Below, in pieces: positions 12,717-23,601 of a stretch of DNA of 64,000 bases; position 1 is the first letter of the stretch; every line of letters begins with the position of its first letter. A program made the translations under genes and the position numbers. The notes below the pieces were generated by a model. It ran no database searches, was not told the DNA's origin, and worked only from the letters and a program-made list of their open reading frames with translations. The stretch is from Anoplopoma fimbria (lineage: Eukaryota > Chordata > Actinopteri > Perciformes > Anoplopomatidae). Location of the stretch: NCBI RefSeq assembly GCF_027596085.1, contig NC_072455.1, positions 2,462,850 through 2,526,849 on the forward strand. Reading direction: 5' to 3'.

Positions 12717-12960
12717 CATATATTCAAGTAAGAACAACCAAGGCTCGTCTTATCTGTTCTATTATTCAGCCCACTATTCTTTAACGTGCAAATGAACCGG
12801 AAATACAAGTTTTCCACATCAGTTGTGACACCAATGTCTGTTCAAATGTTAGAACTACTACTTTTACAAAGCGTCTGTTTAAATGTGTTGAGTTTAAGTA
12901 GCTGGACACAAATGGTATCTACTGGTATGTGTGCATTAATCTGTATTGCAAAAATATAAA

Positions 12961-13087
12961 GATAGAGAGGAGGGGGAGGGGGAGGAGGCGTGTGGCTAGG
13001 ATAAACAGCCAGTACAGTATTTGTGGAGCAGACACTCAAACACACGAGTCCACAGAGTGAGGAACACCAAGAACTAATACTGATAAG
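12961..13087 (+). promoter_or_regulatory. Gene 3 predicted promoter and non-coding exon 1
   Basis: GA/GGGA-rich tract (12961-12988), then CAGCCAGTACAG. The box is reduced to TATTTGTGG at 13018-13026 (other copies TATATTTGG). Exon sequence CGAGTCCACAGAGTGAGGA follows and ends CTGATAAG before a GT donor at 13088. The weakened box accompanies a disrupted coding exon. Confidence 0.55.
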
Positions 13088-13404
13088 GTTGGTTTTCTTG
13101 TTACTTTTTAATATCATCATCTTCTTCAGAAAACAAAACTTTATCTTACTATTTGGACACTTGTTTTTTATTTTAACATCCTAGTGGTTTTTCTCAAAGA
13201 CTCTAACTTTACCATGTAAATGTGTATTTAGTAGTGTTGTTGATGGAGTCATGTCAAAATTTTGATAATTAGATTCTACATTTATTGTGTTAAAAATATA
13301 CATAGTGACTAGCCTATATTGTTGAAATCCGGCCATTGCACCCAAATTTTGCAATTGGTTGATTTGGAGGCAAGTTACATATATGGAGGCAGCTTTAGTC
13401 ACCA

Positions 13405-13600
13405 ACCAATGTATTTGTATAGCCCAGAATCACACATTTGCCAGAGAGGGCTTTACAATGTGTACATTATGGGACATCCTCTGTCCTTGAACCCTGGCAT
13501 CGGAAAAGGAAAAACTCCCCACGAAAAAAATGTAAAATGTTGAGAAAGAAAACACTTTAGGGAGACCAACTTAGGAGGGATCACTTAGTGTGTAAACGGA
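13405..13600 (-). mobile_element. Fossil LINE 3' UTR piece in the gene 3 intron
   Basis: GCCAGAGAGGGCTTTACAAT and GACATCCTCTGTCCTTGAAC match the reverse complement of the LINE 3' end seen at 26.5-27.0 kb (CAGAGGGCTTTACAATCTG, CATCCTCTGTCCCAGAAC). Shorter traces of the same sequence (AGGAGGGATCCCTCTTCCAG, GATTGACAGACGTGCA) sit before the splice acceptors of genes 4-7. This suggests an insertion older than the duplications. Confidence 0.6.
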
Positions 13601-13644
13601 TTTAGTAGATTTTGTAATGTGCTGATGGCTTTACTTCAAGTCCA

Positions 13645-13717
13645 CAGAAGAGACAGAAAAGACAGAAGAGACAGAAAAGACAGAAAAGACAGAAAAGACA
13701 GAAAAGACAGAAAAGAC
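13645..13717. repeat. 10-bp minisatellite (GACAGAAAA-type)
   Basis: Seven or so tandem copies of AGACAGAAAA/GACAGAAGAG with little variation, inside the gene 3 intron. The Asp-Arg-Lys repeat peptides of the spanning frame are an artefact. Confidence 0.93.
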
Positions 13718-13867
13718 GTGCTGTGCCCCCCAAATCCCCAAGGTAGAGCCAATTCAGCAAAAACTCTAGAGTTTAGATACTCTTTTAAACAGATATTGAT
13801 CATTTTTTGAATCCAATCCACCAATTATACATTTCCTTCATTTGATTGTCTTTTCTCTCCTCCAGAT

Positions 13868-14876
13868 ATGGCGGTTAACTCCTCCTCCTCCTGCTACAAC
13901 GACTCCCTTCTTCACCCAGACCTCCCTTTGACAATACATTGCTTCATCACCAGACCAAGCTCCTTGATCTTCATCGCATTCAGCATTACAAACATCCTCT
14001 TCTTCCTCCCTCTCTTCATCCTCGTCCTCTACTTGGGTCTTCAACGATGGCGGCGGCAGAGCTCCACCTCCTCAGCAGCAGTGACGAGTCACTCTGACAG
14101 CTTCACCTACCACATGACCGCCATGGAGCTGATTGGTGTTTTAGGATGCATCCTCTGCTGCTGTCCCCTTAATGTCCCCAGCAGTCTGGTGTTACCTCTG
14201 CTGTTTCTCCACAGAGCAGGAACATTATCCTGTTGTAGGAACAACACCTAATAGTGTTTTAGGATGCATCCTCTGGTGCTTTAGTGTCTACTTGGATCAG
14301 GTCTCTATATTCTATGCGGGGTACTATCTTCGGTCTTTAACCTGGTTTGGACAGACATTCTTTCACATGCTGACCTGTGTGGAGCGCTACCTGGCTGTCG
14401 TTCATCCCGTCACCTACCTGAGTCTTAAAAGAGAGCGAGGCATCAGAATTAGAGATATCACCATTGGGTGTGTTTGGCTGCTTTGCTTTGGATCATCATT
14501 AACTCTGATTACTTCAGCCGGATTCAGGCTATTTATAGATTTCTCTATATTGATTTTCTCCCTGCTCATCGTCTCCTTCTGCAGCCTTTCTGTTCTCTGC
14601 ATTCTAATTCGACCAGGGCCAGGGGAACAAGAAGGGGCCAGGGAAAGGGTCGACCAATCAAAGCGGAGGGCCATCTACACCATCATGGCCATACTGGGAG
14701 TGCTGTTGTTGAGGTGTTTTGTAGGACTGCTTTGGGCTCTTTTCCATGCGTTGAGGAAAGATTACGACTGTGTGATGTTGATATTTGGAGACTGGTTTAA
14801 CGTCCCCAGCAGTCTGGTGTTACCTCTGTTGTTTCTATATAGATCAGGAACTTTAGCGTGTTGTCATAACAACTAA
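13868..14876 (+). pseudogene. Gene 3: seven-transmembrane receptor broken by a 118-bp internal insertion
   Basis: Starts normally (MAVNSSSSCYNDS) and reads TM1-TM2 to GVLGCILCCC. It then jumps to PLNVPSSLVLPLLFLHRAG and ...CCRNNT plus stop at 14249-14251, which is the C-terminus of a paralogue. Immediately after, GTGTTTTAGGATGCATCCTC is repeated and the rest of a receptor continues (CILWCFSVYLDQ, CVERY, RPGPGEQEGARERVDQSKRR) to a stop at 14876. The repeated GVLG codons are 118 bases apart (14138 and 14256), so the second part is out of frame. Without the pasted segment the frame would be full length. A short 127-residue hybrid with two helices could be translated, but receptor function is unlikely. 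Confidence 0.85.
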
Positions 14877-16654
14877 TGAGGATAATGGTATATTCCCATA
14901 AAATGCACAGGAAACTTTAGAATGGTACGATTACACACAAAGAAGCGAATATGCAAAATATGCATCACTGGCGTATTCGTTGAAATATTTCAACTCTAGA
15001 GAGAAAGTCAACACTTGGTCCTGAAAGATTCTCATAAACTATATATATATAAATGTATTTTAATGAACCATAGACCGCCTATTGTAAAAACAATTACTCT
15101 GAGACTGTGTTTATGCCTATACAATATTATGAGTGGGCGGCTGTGGCGTAGTGGAGAGCAAGGTAGTTCTCCAATCAGAGGATCGGTGGTTCGATACCCG
15201 GCTTCGGCAGTCGATGTGTCCTTGGGCAAGACACTTAACCCCCTGTCATCAGTGCCCTGTCATCACTGAATGGGTGAATGATATGTAATATACTACTGAT
15301 TGTAAGTCGCTTTGGATAAAAAAAGCGTCGGCTAAATGACTGTAATGTAATGTCATTTATAATAATGAGCGTTGATGGAGCACCTACATTGTTAGCAATC
15401 CAAGCTCCATTCAGAAAACAAGCATCCTAACAGTTGTTTGCTTATCGACTTGCTGATAAACCTGACAAAGCAGGAATCAAGACATGTTCATGTTTTGCAC
15501 TTAAATTACAGCAAAATCTGTTCATTTTGGGGTTCACACAGTTGTAGTAAACCAGCCACTGTAGCTTGCCAGATACAGTGAACACGGCTCAGTGAAATTC
15601 ACAGAAAGTCTCCAGATGATGTTATGAGCGCAGACACGAAAGGCCTATGGTTTTGTCACAGGGACTCCCTGGGGTTCCTGTGTCTCTCGCACATTGTGGG
15701 TTTACATTGGTGTGAGACCGGGTTGAATGAGGATAAGGATTAGATTTAATTTGAATAAAATCACTTCGGATAAAATGAAACATTTGCCAATTCAAACACT
15801 CTCTGTTTTGGTCCCCACCTGCTTCTGAGTGTTTTTGCTAGATCCTTCTGATAACGAAACATGTTGTTTTCTCTTTAATTAATTGAAGATGCTGTATATC
15901 TTTGGTTTCCTGTAAAGAAAAACAAAAGAAATCTGTTATGTTGCTTTTGTTTTACTGAATAATCCTGACTATAAAACTATAAAACATTGTTTATAGGAGT
16001 AGAAAGAATGCTGGAATAAATATAGTATGGATAATTATATTTTATTTCTTTATGTATAGCACATATACATGTATAACCGCAGTAGATTATATTTACTTTT
16101 CTCAGTAAATGGATATTATCCAAAGGTTGTCCATGCAAGTTTATTACACTGTATATGGTCTAGAAGTCTGGTAGATGATTTCGCATTAGAGGGTTATTTT
16201 ACAGGAATTGTTTAAAAACGACACATGTCTGATGCAGCTGTTTCTGAGCACACTGCTTCCTACAAACTGATTATACAGGAACCCAAAAAGTTGTTTGAAA
16301 AAAATGTGATAAAAATAATATAACCATGCAAAACAGTTGATGATTATTTGATTTGAATACACAGCAGGTGCTTTCTTTACATCATTTGAATTCTGTCAAC
16401 TGTCCATCTAATGGACCGATAAACTACAGTTGGATTGATGTGTTGTGGTTAGAGGCATGAAGGAGTGTATGATCTGTGCATTGTCAGGATTTGGTAATTT
16501 GAGAGGCCCCAGAAACCTTCACACTGTTCAGAATCTAGGTAACATATGAAGCTTAGGTAAATGTAAAGCAGACTTTATATTTTTGGTATGACTGTCTTCA
16601 TCCATACATGCTGTAACAAAATCTTCTCTGATATCTCATTTGTGTTGTAATAAA
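14877..16654 (+). other. Gene 3 3' flank with conserved block and AATAAA
   Basis: Carries the same conserved block (about 16324-16415) and AATAAA at 16649-16654 as the intact copies, plus a SINE at 15134-15353. No separate gene is seen. Confidence 0.55.
15134..15353 (+). mobile_element. tRNA-derived SINE
   Basis: The head has a tRNA-like internal promoter: box A near GTGGCGTAGTGG and box B near GGTTCGATACC. A central GTCCTTGGGCAAGACACTTA follows. The tail is AGTCGCTTTGGATAAA, CTAAATGACTGTAATGTAAT. This layout is typical of widespread teleost SINEs. It sits in the 3' flank of gene 3 and has no coding capacity. Confidence 0.8.
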
Positions 16655-17596
16655 CATATATTCAAACAACAACAACCAAGTCTCAAAGGTTTTGATCTAT
16701 TATTAAAAAAAATGAAGATTAATGTTTGGTTCTGGCAGGAGGGGGTTTGGTTATTACCAAGTATAAACATTTAATTTTTGATATTAATACAATTATTCTT
16801 ATCACTAGGATGATTAACATAGATTCATTATAACGGGGCACCTCCCTGGGATCAGGGCCCATTACCAGACTGTGGGAGCATCTGTTTCTCCTGAAAGATT
16901 CAAGTGTGTTTGTGAACACAAAACAGTCTGTTGCTCATCCAGAGAGACGGGGACTGCTACCTCAGTTGCTCAGTACCAATGTTGTCTCTTTTTAGCAACG
17001 TGAGTGGCAGTGGAATGGCACAGTGTGAAGGTGCGCTGATGTTTATATTTCTGGTGACGTCATGGCCGTGTCACTGGGACTCCCTGGGGTTCCCGTGGGT
17101 CTAGTCCAATGAGGAACAAGTGTTGTGGTTTGAACCAAATCTCACACTTAGGGATTTGACGTTGTTTAACCAGTTTAGGCTTTTATTTTTTACATATAGG
17201 CCTCTCTCTTTGTTTCACAATCATGGAGAAGTCCTTAGATTAGTTTTCTACATTAGATGTGAGATATTTTGAGATATTAATGCATTATGTAGTGGTATGT
17301 GTGCATTAATCAGTAATGCAAAACTTTAACAATACGGTATGCAAATAACAGAAAATACAGTATGTAGGATACAAGGGACAATAAGATCATTAAGGCTTAG
17401 GTCTGTCTATGTGTTCATAGTATTTATATGAGTTGGTGTATTTAAACTAGCATACGATTTGTATATTATATATTGATATCATTTTTCATTTGATGTATTG
17501 TTTATTTATCAATAGGTTATTGATTTGTCCCACAGTTTGTCATTGCCACTTTGGTGTTTATTCGAATCAGACATTTGAATTTGTAATTAACTCAGC
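16655..17596. other. Spacer between gene 3 and gene 4 modules
   Basis: AT-rich spacer after the gene 3 polyadenylation signal. No gene-like frame was recognised. Confidence 0.4.
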
Positions 17597-17597
17597 C

Positions 17598-17645
<48 letters not shown>

Positions 17646-17683
17646 AGAGAGAGAGAGAGGGGAGGGGAGGAGGTGGAGGAGGC
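17598..17683. repeat. (GA)n and GGA tract upstream of the gene 4 promoter
   Basis: About 45 bases of pure GA followed by GGAGGGGAGGAGGTGGAGG, placed directly before the TATA-like box as in genes 2, 3, 6 and 7. Confidence 0.92.
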
Positions 17684-17710
17684 AAGTGGCAGCAATATAC
17701 ATCCAGTACA

Positions 17711-17772
17711 GTATATTTGGAGCAGATACTCAGACACGCGAGTCCACAGAGCGAGGACAACAAGAAACTAAG
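17711..17772 (+). promoter_or_regulatory. Gene 4 predicted TATA promoter and non-coding exon 1
   Basis: TATATTTGG at 17712-17720 precedes ACTCAGACACGCGAGTCCAC and GAGCGAGGACAACAAG. The exon ends AAACTAAG at a GT donor (17773). It lacks the TACTGAT segment found before the donor in genes 3 and 7, a difference shared with the second module of gene 6. Confidence 0.65.
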
Positions 17773-19382
17773 GTTGGTTTTCTTATTACTTTTTAATATC
17801 ATCATCTTCTTGAAAGTTAAAGGGACAATCAACTGAAATCAATATACTTAAAGAGTAACTAAACCCCCAAACCACAGCTAAACACGAATGAATAAGGATA
17901 TTTAGTAGTGTAGATGTTGGATTCATGTAAAAATATTGACATTTTAGTGCAAAGCATTTGAATCCTACATTTTTTGTGTTATAAATATGCATAGCAAGTG
18001 CCCTTTACTGGTGGAAACATGGCTGTTGCAATTGAATGATGCTATTGGGATGATCTGGATGCAGCAGACATATTTTGAGGCAGCTTTCACCGCCAACAAC
18101 CAACCCCACGCCGCCTCAACCACTACTTAATTGCCTTTGTACAAGCCCTGTAAAGAAAGAAGGAATGTATTACATGCTTTATAACTAAACAAAAGTTGAA
18201 TATCCTGTAAACCATTTGATTTAGCTGAAAAATATTTCCTTTAATTAAGGTTTTTTAAGCCCTCCTGTTTCTCAAGAATCAAATTTGCCATTTTTGTTTA
18301 ATCCCCAGACATGGGAGTTACAAAAATTCAGAGGTGGCCTACCAAGTGCCGCAATGTGATTACTTCATTTTCTGGCACGCGCAAGACGTGCCGGCTTCAC
18401 TATGGCAAGTTAAATCTTAGCTTAAGTGAAGATTAGCCGTCACTACCCTTTATAGTAATAATAATAATAATAATACACTTTATTTATAGAGTGCTTTTCA
18501 AAGTTCTCAAAGACGCTTTACAGACATTTAAAATCATCATTAAGAGCTACACACTAAAAACTTAAAACACACAGCATTCTTCAGACATTAAAAGCAGTTC
18601 TGAAAAGGTGAGTTTTGATTTCTGATTTGAACATTGAAAGATCATTGCAGTAAACTGAGAATGGCTAATGTTAATCGCTACGATACACATAGCTAGCGCT
18701 GAAGCTTATCAATAGTATACACATATCCCAGATTTGCAGGTTAACTCAAATTTACAAATGTTTATGAATTTATACTGTATTTTGTCACCATAACAGTCAC
18801 TTTACAGCACTTACCCAAAGATAAGCTTGAGAACAGTAACCATGCTGGCGATTAAAGCTAGCATTTAGCATAAGTTAATTGAAAGGATAATGGCCATCAT
18901 GAATGTTAATTTTGAAAACATTAAAGTCTTGCTGTATATAAGAGCAACGATCTAGCTAGCTTATTTAGTCAAATTTAAACTACTTAATGCTTTGCCCACA
19001 CACTCTTGTCACTTCGTAGGAAATCACATGCCAGTAAGGCAGTAAGTAACACTGATTCACCAAATTGTGTATTGCAAGATTACTCAATTTCAAGTCCACA
19101 AAAAAGAAAAACACTGGGCGTGTCTTAGCCCCTCCACCAGCCTTGTCCATGTTGATACTTTTTTCATGTTTAAGAGACAATTCTTTGATTTTAAAGGTAG
19201 AGGCAATTGAGTCAAAACTCTGGTTTAGTTAAGTTAGTCAACTCTTTCAAACAAATAAATGAAAAAAACTTTAGGTGGCAGGAAGAGCCGCACAGAAAGG
19301 ATCCCTCCTCTTGGATTGATAGACGTGCAAAACATGTATTGTTTTGACATTTTCTTCATTAGATTGTGTTTTTCTCTTTCAG
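17773..19382 (+). other. Gene 4 predicted intron (about 1.6 kb)
   Basis: Between the exon-1 donor and the acceptor TTTCTCTTTCAG. It contains (TAA)n and an interspersed-repeat segment at 18457-18620 (TTTATTTATAGAGTGCTTTT, then AAAGACGCTTTACAG). A shared stretch near 18120-18330 recurs in the gene 6 intron at 27985-28160. Near the acceptor is a trace of the fossil LINE end. No separate gene is seen. Confidence 0.5.
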
Positions 19383-19384
19383 AT

Positions 19385-20263
19385 ATGGCAGTAAACTCCT
19401 CCTCTTCCTCCAATGACTCCCTTCTTTATTCCAACCCCACTTTCGATTGTATCATCACCAGACCAAGCTCCTTGATCTTCTTCACATTCTACATCACAAG
19501 CATCCTCCTCTTCCTCCCTCTCTTCATCCTCGTCCTGTACCTCGGACTTCAACGATGGCGGCAGCAGCGCTCCACCTCCTCAGCAGCAGTGATGAGTCAC
19601 TCAGACAGCTTCACCTACCACATGACCTCCATCGAGCTGATTAATGTTTTAGGGTTCACCCTCTGGAGCTTTAGTGTCTACTGGGAACAAGTCAGTATAT
19701 TCAATGCGGGGTACTTTCTTTCCTCCTTCTCCTGGTATGGACAGATGTTCTTTCACATGCTGACCTGTGTGGAGCACTACCTGGCTGTTGTTCATCCCGT
19801 CACCTACCTGAGTCTTAAAGGAGAGCGAGGCATCAGAATCAGAAATATCAGCATTGGCTGCGTTTTTTTGCTTTGCATTGGAGCAACATCTCTGGCGTTT
19901 ATAAAAGAATTCTTAATCATGGATTTTAGCCTCTTGATTTTCTCTTTGATTGCCATCACCTTCTGCAGCCTTTCTGTTCTCTGCGTTCTCATTCGTCCAG
20001 GGCCAGGGGAAAAGGGCGGGGAAAGGGAAAGGGTCGACCAAACAAAGCGGAGGGCTTTCGTCACCATTGTTGCTATACTGGGAGTGCTGCTGTTGAGGTG
20101 TTTCTTTAACCTGGTTTGGGCTGTTGGTCAAGTAGTGATGGAAAGTAATTATTGTGTAATGATGATAGCTGGACTCTGGTTTAATGCCCCCAGCAGTCTT
20201 GTGTTACCTCTGCTGTTTCTCCACAGATTAGAAAAAATAGTGTGTTGTAAGAACAACACCTAA
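19385..20263 (+). CDS. Gene 4: atypical seven-transmembrane receptor with EHY in TM3 (292 aa)
   Basis: Intact paralogue. The start is the ATG two bases after the acceptor; a 42-codon upstream extension is intronic. The N-terminus MAVNSSSSSNDS is followed by Cys22. TM3 ends CVEHYLAVVHPVTYLSLK, so the key arginine of E/DRY (Arg3.50) is His131 (codon CAC at 19775-19777, against CGC in genes 1 and 2). Cytoplasmic loops are otherwise conserved (GERGIRIRNIS, RPGPGEKGGERERVDQTKRR). TM4 has VFLLC in place of VWLLC. The tail is HRLEKIVCCKNNT. The loss of Arg3.50 is expected to alter G-protein coupling. Gene 6 carries the same change. Confidence 0.86.
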   Translation: MAVNSSSSSNDSLLYSNPTFDCIITRPSSLIFFTFYITSILLFLPLFILVLYLGLQRWRQQRSTSSAAVMSHSDSFTYHMTSIELINVLGFTLWSFSVYWEQVSIFNAGYFLSSFSWYGQMFFHMLTCVEHYLAVVHPVTYLSLKGERGIRIRNISIGCVFLLCIGATSLAFIKEFLIMDFSLLIFSLIAITFCSLSVLCVLIRPGPGEKGGERERVDQTKRRAFVTIVAILGVLLLRCFFNLVWAVGQVVMESNYCVMMIAGLWFNAPSSLVLPLLFLHRLEKIVCCKNNT

Positions 20264-21484
20264 TGAGGCAACATCTTCTCCCATCTCATCAAAGACCGCA
20301 GCTTGGTCAGTGGCACTAAGTTTCAAACTAAAACGCTCTAGGTACCCCTCTAACGTCAGTTTTGGACTTGTCACGTTTCAGCTAGTTACTTGCATAGTGT
20401 CTTCACTAAATACATTTTCAACCAAAGTTTACTTAGTTTTAAGGTTCACTTAAACAACAAAACTACCTGGTTAGGTTAAGGAAACAAACTTTGTTCGGCT
20501 TCGTTGAGGAACGAAACGTTGAGGTTTGGGCTGAAATAAGTACGCTTGTTCTCCAAATTAAGTACCTTTGTTACATGACTCGAATATAGTGAGGACGTTA
20601 CTAATGGAGATGCTGAAGGGTGCACTGACCAAGCTGTGGTACTTGACACGTTGGGAGTGAGACCGGGTTGAATGAGGTTAAGGATTCGATTTTATTTGAA
20701 TGAAGTCACTTCAGGTGAAAGAATACGTTTGCCTATTTCAAAATCCTCTGTTTTTTTGAGAAGAAATTATGAAAAAAATCCTGATGTGTATTTGTTTGCA
20801 TGTTGTTTGCTCTTTAATTTATCTAATGTATTCAAGTTGCTCTTTATCTTGGGTTTTAATTTAAAAAAGGTAAAAAAAAAAATCTGATTTATTGCTTTTG
20901 CTTAACTGAATAATCATGATACAACTATAAAATGTGATTTGAATGGTTATGGGAGTAAAGAGTGTGGATAATGTAACTTGTTGCTTTTTGTACAGCACAT
21001 ACATTTACTTTTGTCAGTACATTTTTATTATTTACAGACTGTCAGCCATGTATATTACAATGTTTATGGTATAAATTGCACAGGAATTGTTTTAAGTCTG
21101 TTTCTGAGTGTGATGCTTCCTGCCGAGAGGTTCAACACATACTGTGTATACATGGATCAAAGAGATGCAAAACAGTTGATGCCTATTTGATTTGAATACA
21201 CAGCAGCCTTTTTCTTCCCATCATTTGAATTCTGTCAACTGTCCATCTAATGGGCCGAGTAAATAAACTACAGTTGGATTAATGTGTTGAGGTAGACATT
21301 TGTGAGGTGGGAAGGAAATGTTTGATCTGTGCATTGTCCTTTTTTGTTAATTTGAGAGGCCTCAGAGGTCTCCCATTGTGAAGAATCTAGGTATCAAATA
21401 TAGCACAGAGTAATATAAAGAAACTTTACCTTTTGGGAAATTTCTGGGTCCAAGCATATACTGTATGTTTTGTGTTTTAATAAA
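20264..21484 (+). other. Gene 4 predicted 3' UTR with conserved block and AATAAA
   Basis: Holds a segment (about 20300-20680; GACAC-GTTGGGAGTGAGA, CAGTTTTGGAC, ACCTGGTTAGG) also present behind gene 6 at about 30200-30690. The conserved 3' block lies at about 21165-21252 and AATAAA at 21479-21484. No gene is seen. Confidence 0.55.
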
Positions 21485-22003
21485 CGTATATTCAAGCAAG
21501 GAAAACTGTTGCACATTGAGTTTTATTTTTGTTGTACTCACAGGGGCTAAATCCTCGTTTAACTATCAATTAGAGGTGATCCTCACGAAAAGCAACTCAT
21601 CACCTCAGCATTAGTCAGGGCATTCTTTAAGAATAGGGGCTGCTTCTTCGGCCACAAACCAAGGCATCTCTTCTACATCCTTGGGACAAATGGAACGTTG
21701 GTTATCCTCAGCCTTCACCTCCATTAAACATCAGCAAAGCCTTAAAAACGGGTCCGGTAAGTCATGCATATCACAGGTGGTGGTGTCACTTTCAGGTTGT
21801 GTTTTGCAATATTGTCATGTCATTTCATTTTTCCAATAGCATGGGACACCATTATCTTAGTCAGGCCTAATGTTCCTTATATTATCACTAAAGCTACTTC
21901 TCGCGTTCTATTGTTTAAGCGGATATTCTCTTATTCACTGTATAATGCCATTGCATTCCTGTCTGTTCATTGAGTCAGATTATTTTCTGGTCTATCGTGT
22001 CCA

Positions 22004-22245
22004 GGTTCTCAATTTGCTGGTCTAACAGACCGTTGCTCAATCTCCCGGTCTAACGTGACCGTGTTCTCAATTTGCTGGTGTAACAGAACGTTTCTCAATC
22101 TCCCGGTCTAACAGAACGTTTCTCAATCTCCCGGTCTAACAGACCGTTTCTCAATCTCCCGGTCTAACAAGACCGTGTTCTCAATTTGCAGGTGTAATGG
22201 AACGTATTTTAATCTCCCTGTCTAACAGACCGTTTCTCATTTCCT
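22004..22245. repeat. Minisatellite, unit about 28-31 bp
   Basis: Tandem units of the form TCTCAATCTCCCGGTCTAAC followed by AGACCGTT or AGAACGTT, alternating with a TTCTCAATTTGCTGGTGTAA variant. At least seven imperfect copies. Not CRISPR: there are no unique spacers and the host is a eukaryote. Confidence 0.85.
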
Positions 22246-22369
22246 GGTCGGCAGTGACCTGGTCAAGAAGGTACGCCTTCTCAAATTCTGGTCAAACATC
22301 TCCCTTATCCAGCCCCCGGGGACTCTCTGATCTCTCTCTGGTCTAACTCTACCCCCCTATCCTGTCCCC

Positions 22370-22510
22370 TCACTTGACCACAACTGTCCTGTTCTGCGGT
22401 ATTATATGGCCCACAACTGTCCTGTGCTGCATTCTAACTTGAACCACAACTGTTCTGTTCTGCAGTCTAACATGACCCCCACCTATCCTTTCCTGCGGTC
22501 TGTCGAGACC
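22370..22510. repeat. Second short minisatellite, CACAACTGTCCTGTTCTGC-type
   Basis: Three to four imperfect copies of ACCACAACTGTCCTGTTCTG plus a variable ATTCTAACTTGA-like linker, just downstream of the first minisatellite. Confidence 0.65.
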
Positions 22511-23601
22511 CTCCGCTATCATTTCTGTGATCTGTTAAAAAAAAACCTATCCCTGTCTGTGGTCTATCTAGACCCTACCCTATCCCTTGCTATGGTTTAC
22601 TTGACCCCTCTTAACTATGGCTTAACTTCAATTCATGCAAGCTCATTCTAACAAGTTTTACCCATAACCCTTCTCTCATGACTAATCTTCTGTTTTTGCT
22701 AAGAAGTTATCTGCAGTAGTAGATAAGTTCTTTATTTTATAAAGTTATATAAAATAATTCTCTCTTTTGAGGGATTGTGCCTGTCTGCCTTAGCATCACT
22801 GCCCCTCTGTTAGACGGTTTCGCAATCGCCAAAGATTTTGCATTATTCATTTTTTATGTGTAATAAATTATTGTTAAATTTTATTGAAGTCTCTCCTGAT
22901 TGAAATGAACCTTAGCGTAACTTCAGTCAGGAAGACTATCTTTACACTTTTTCATTCATTCATAATCCCAGTCACTCTCTCCCCGTGACAACTTTATCAG
23001 CTGATTGTGGGTTTCACTTTAAATTAAACAACCAGAGTCTGCCACGGTTTCCTGAAGCCAATAACGTTGTTGCTGTCAAACTTTAAAAATGTTCTCCTCT
23101 CTGCTGCTGTCAGTTGTAATTTCAACACCCACCCAACTCACCTCCAGTCAGCGTCACAGTCATTCTCCTCATTCATCATTTTGATGCAACGACTCATTAC
23201 ATCACCACCAACACCAGTGTCTGGACTCCAGGGGGATTGTGCCTGTCTGACCTCAGCATCACTGCCCCTCTGTTAGATGGTTTCACTACAGAGTCCATTC
23301 CCCAAAGATTTTGCATTATTCCTTTCTTATGTGCAATAAATTATTGGAAAACTGACACAGACAGAAAACAGACTTTATCTTAATGTTTGATCCTTTATTT
23401 TAACATCTCAGTGGGTTACCTTAAAGACTCTCTACATAAATGTTAAAGGGACACTACACTGATTTGACAATATCAGTATATTCAAGACAAATAAAAATAA
23501 ACTTGAATTGTCAGGAAGGGTCCATGTTCCAGGATTGTTAGACGTGCAACACATTTTATTTCTAGGTTTTCTACATTTGTTTGTCTTTTTCTCTTCCAGA
23601 T

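Larger units (their letters stand above)
21540..23344. mobile_element. Insertion or rearranged segment replacing the gene 5 promoter
   Basis: Sequence unrelated to the other inter-gene spacers, lying where the GA tract, TATA box and exon 1 of gene 5 should be. It contains two minisatellites and a direct repeat: GGATTGTGCCTGTCTG ... CACTGCCCCTCTGTTAGA ... AAAGATTTTGCATTATTC ... AATAAATTATT, at about 22772-22874 and 23233-23345. The AATAAA-ending direct repeats could be LTR remnants. Homology to the normal intron resumes after about 23345 (ACTGACACAGACAGAAAACA). Confidence 0.5.

Noticed and set aside
13619..13810. Asp-Arg-Lys repeat peptide
   Set aside because: Translation of the 10-bp minisatellite in the gene 3 intron.
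19259..19384. 42-residue extension of gene 4
   Set aside because: Lies upstream of the acceptor TTTCTCTTTCAG and contains the fossil LINE trace, so it is intron sequence.
22004..22245. CRISPR-like array
   Set aside because: The units are directly adjacent with no unique spacers, and the genome is vertebrate; it is a minisatellite.
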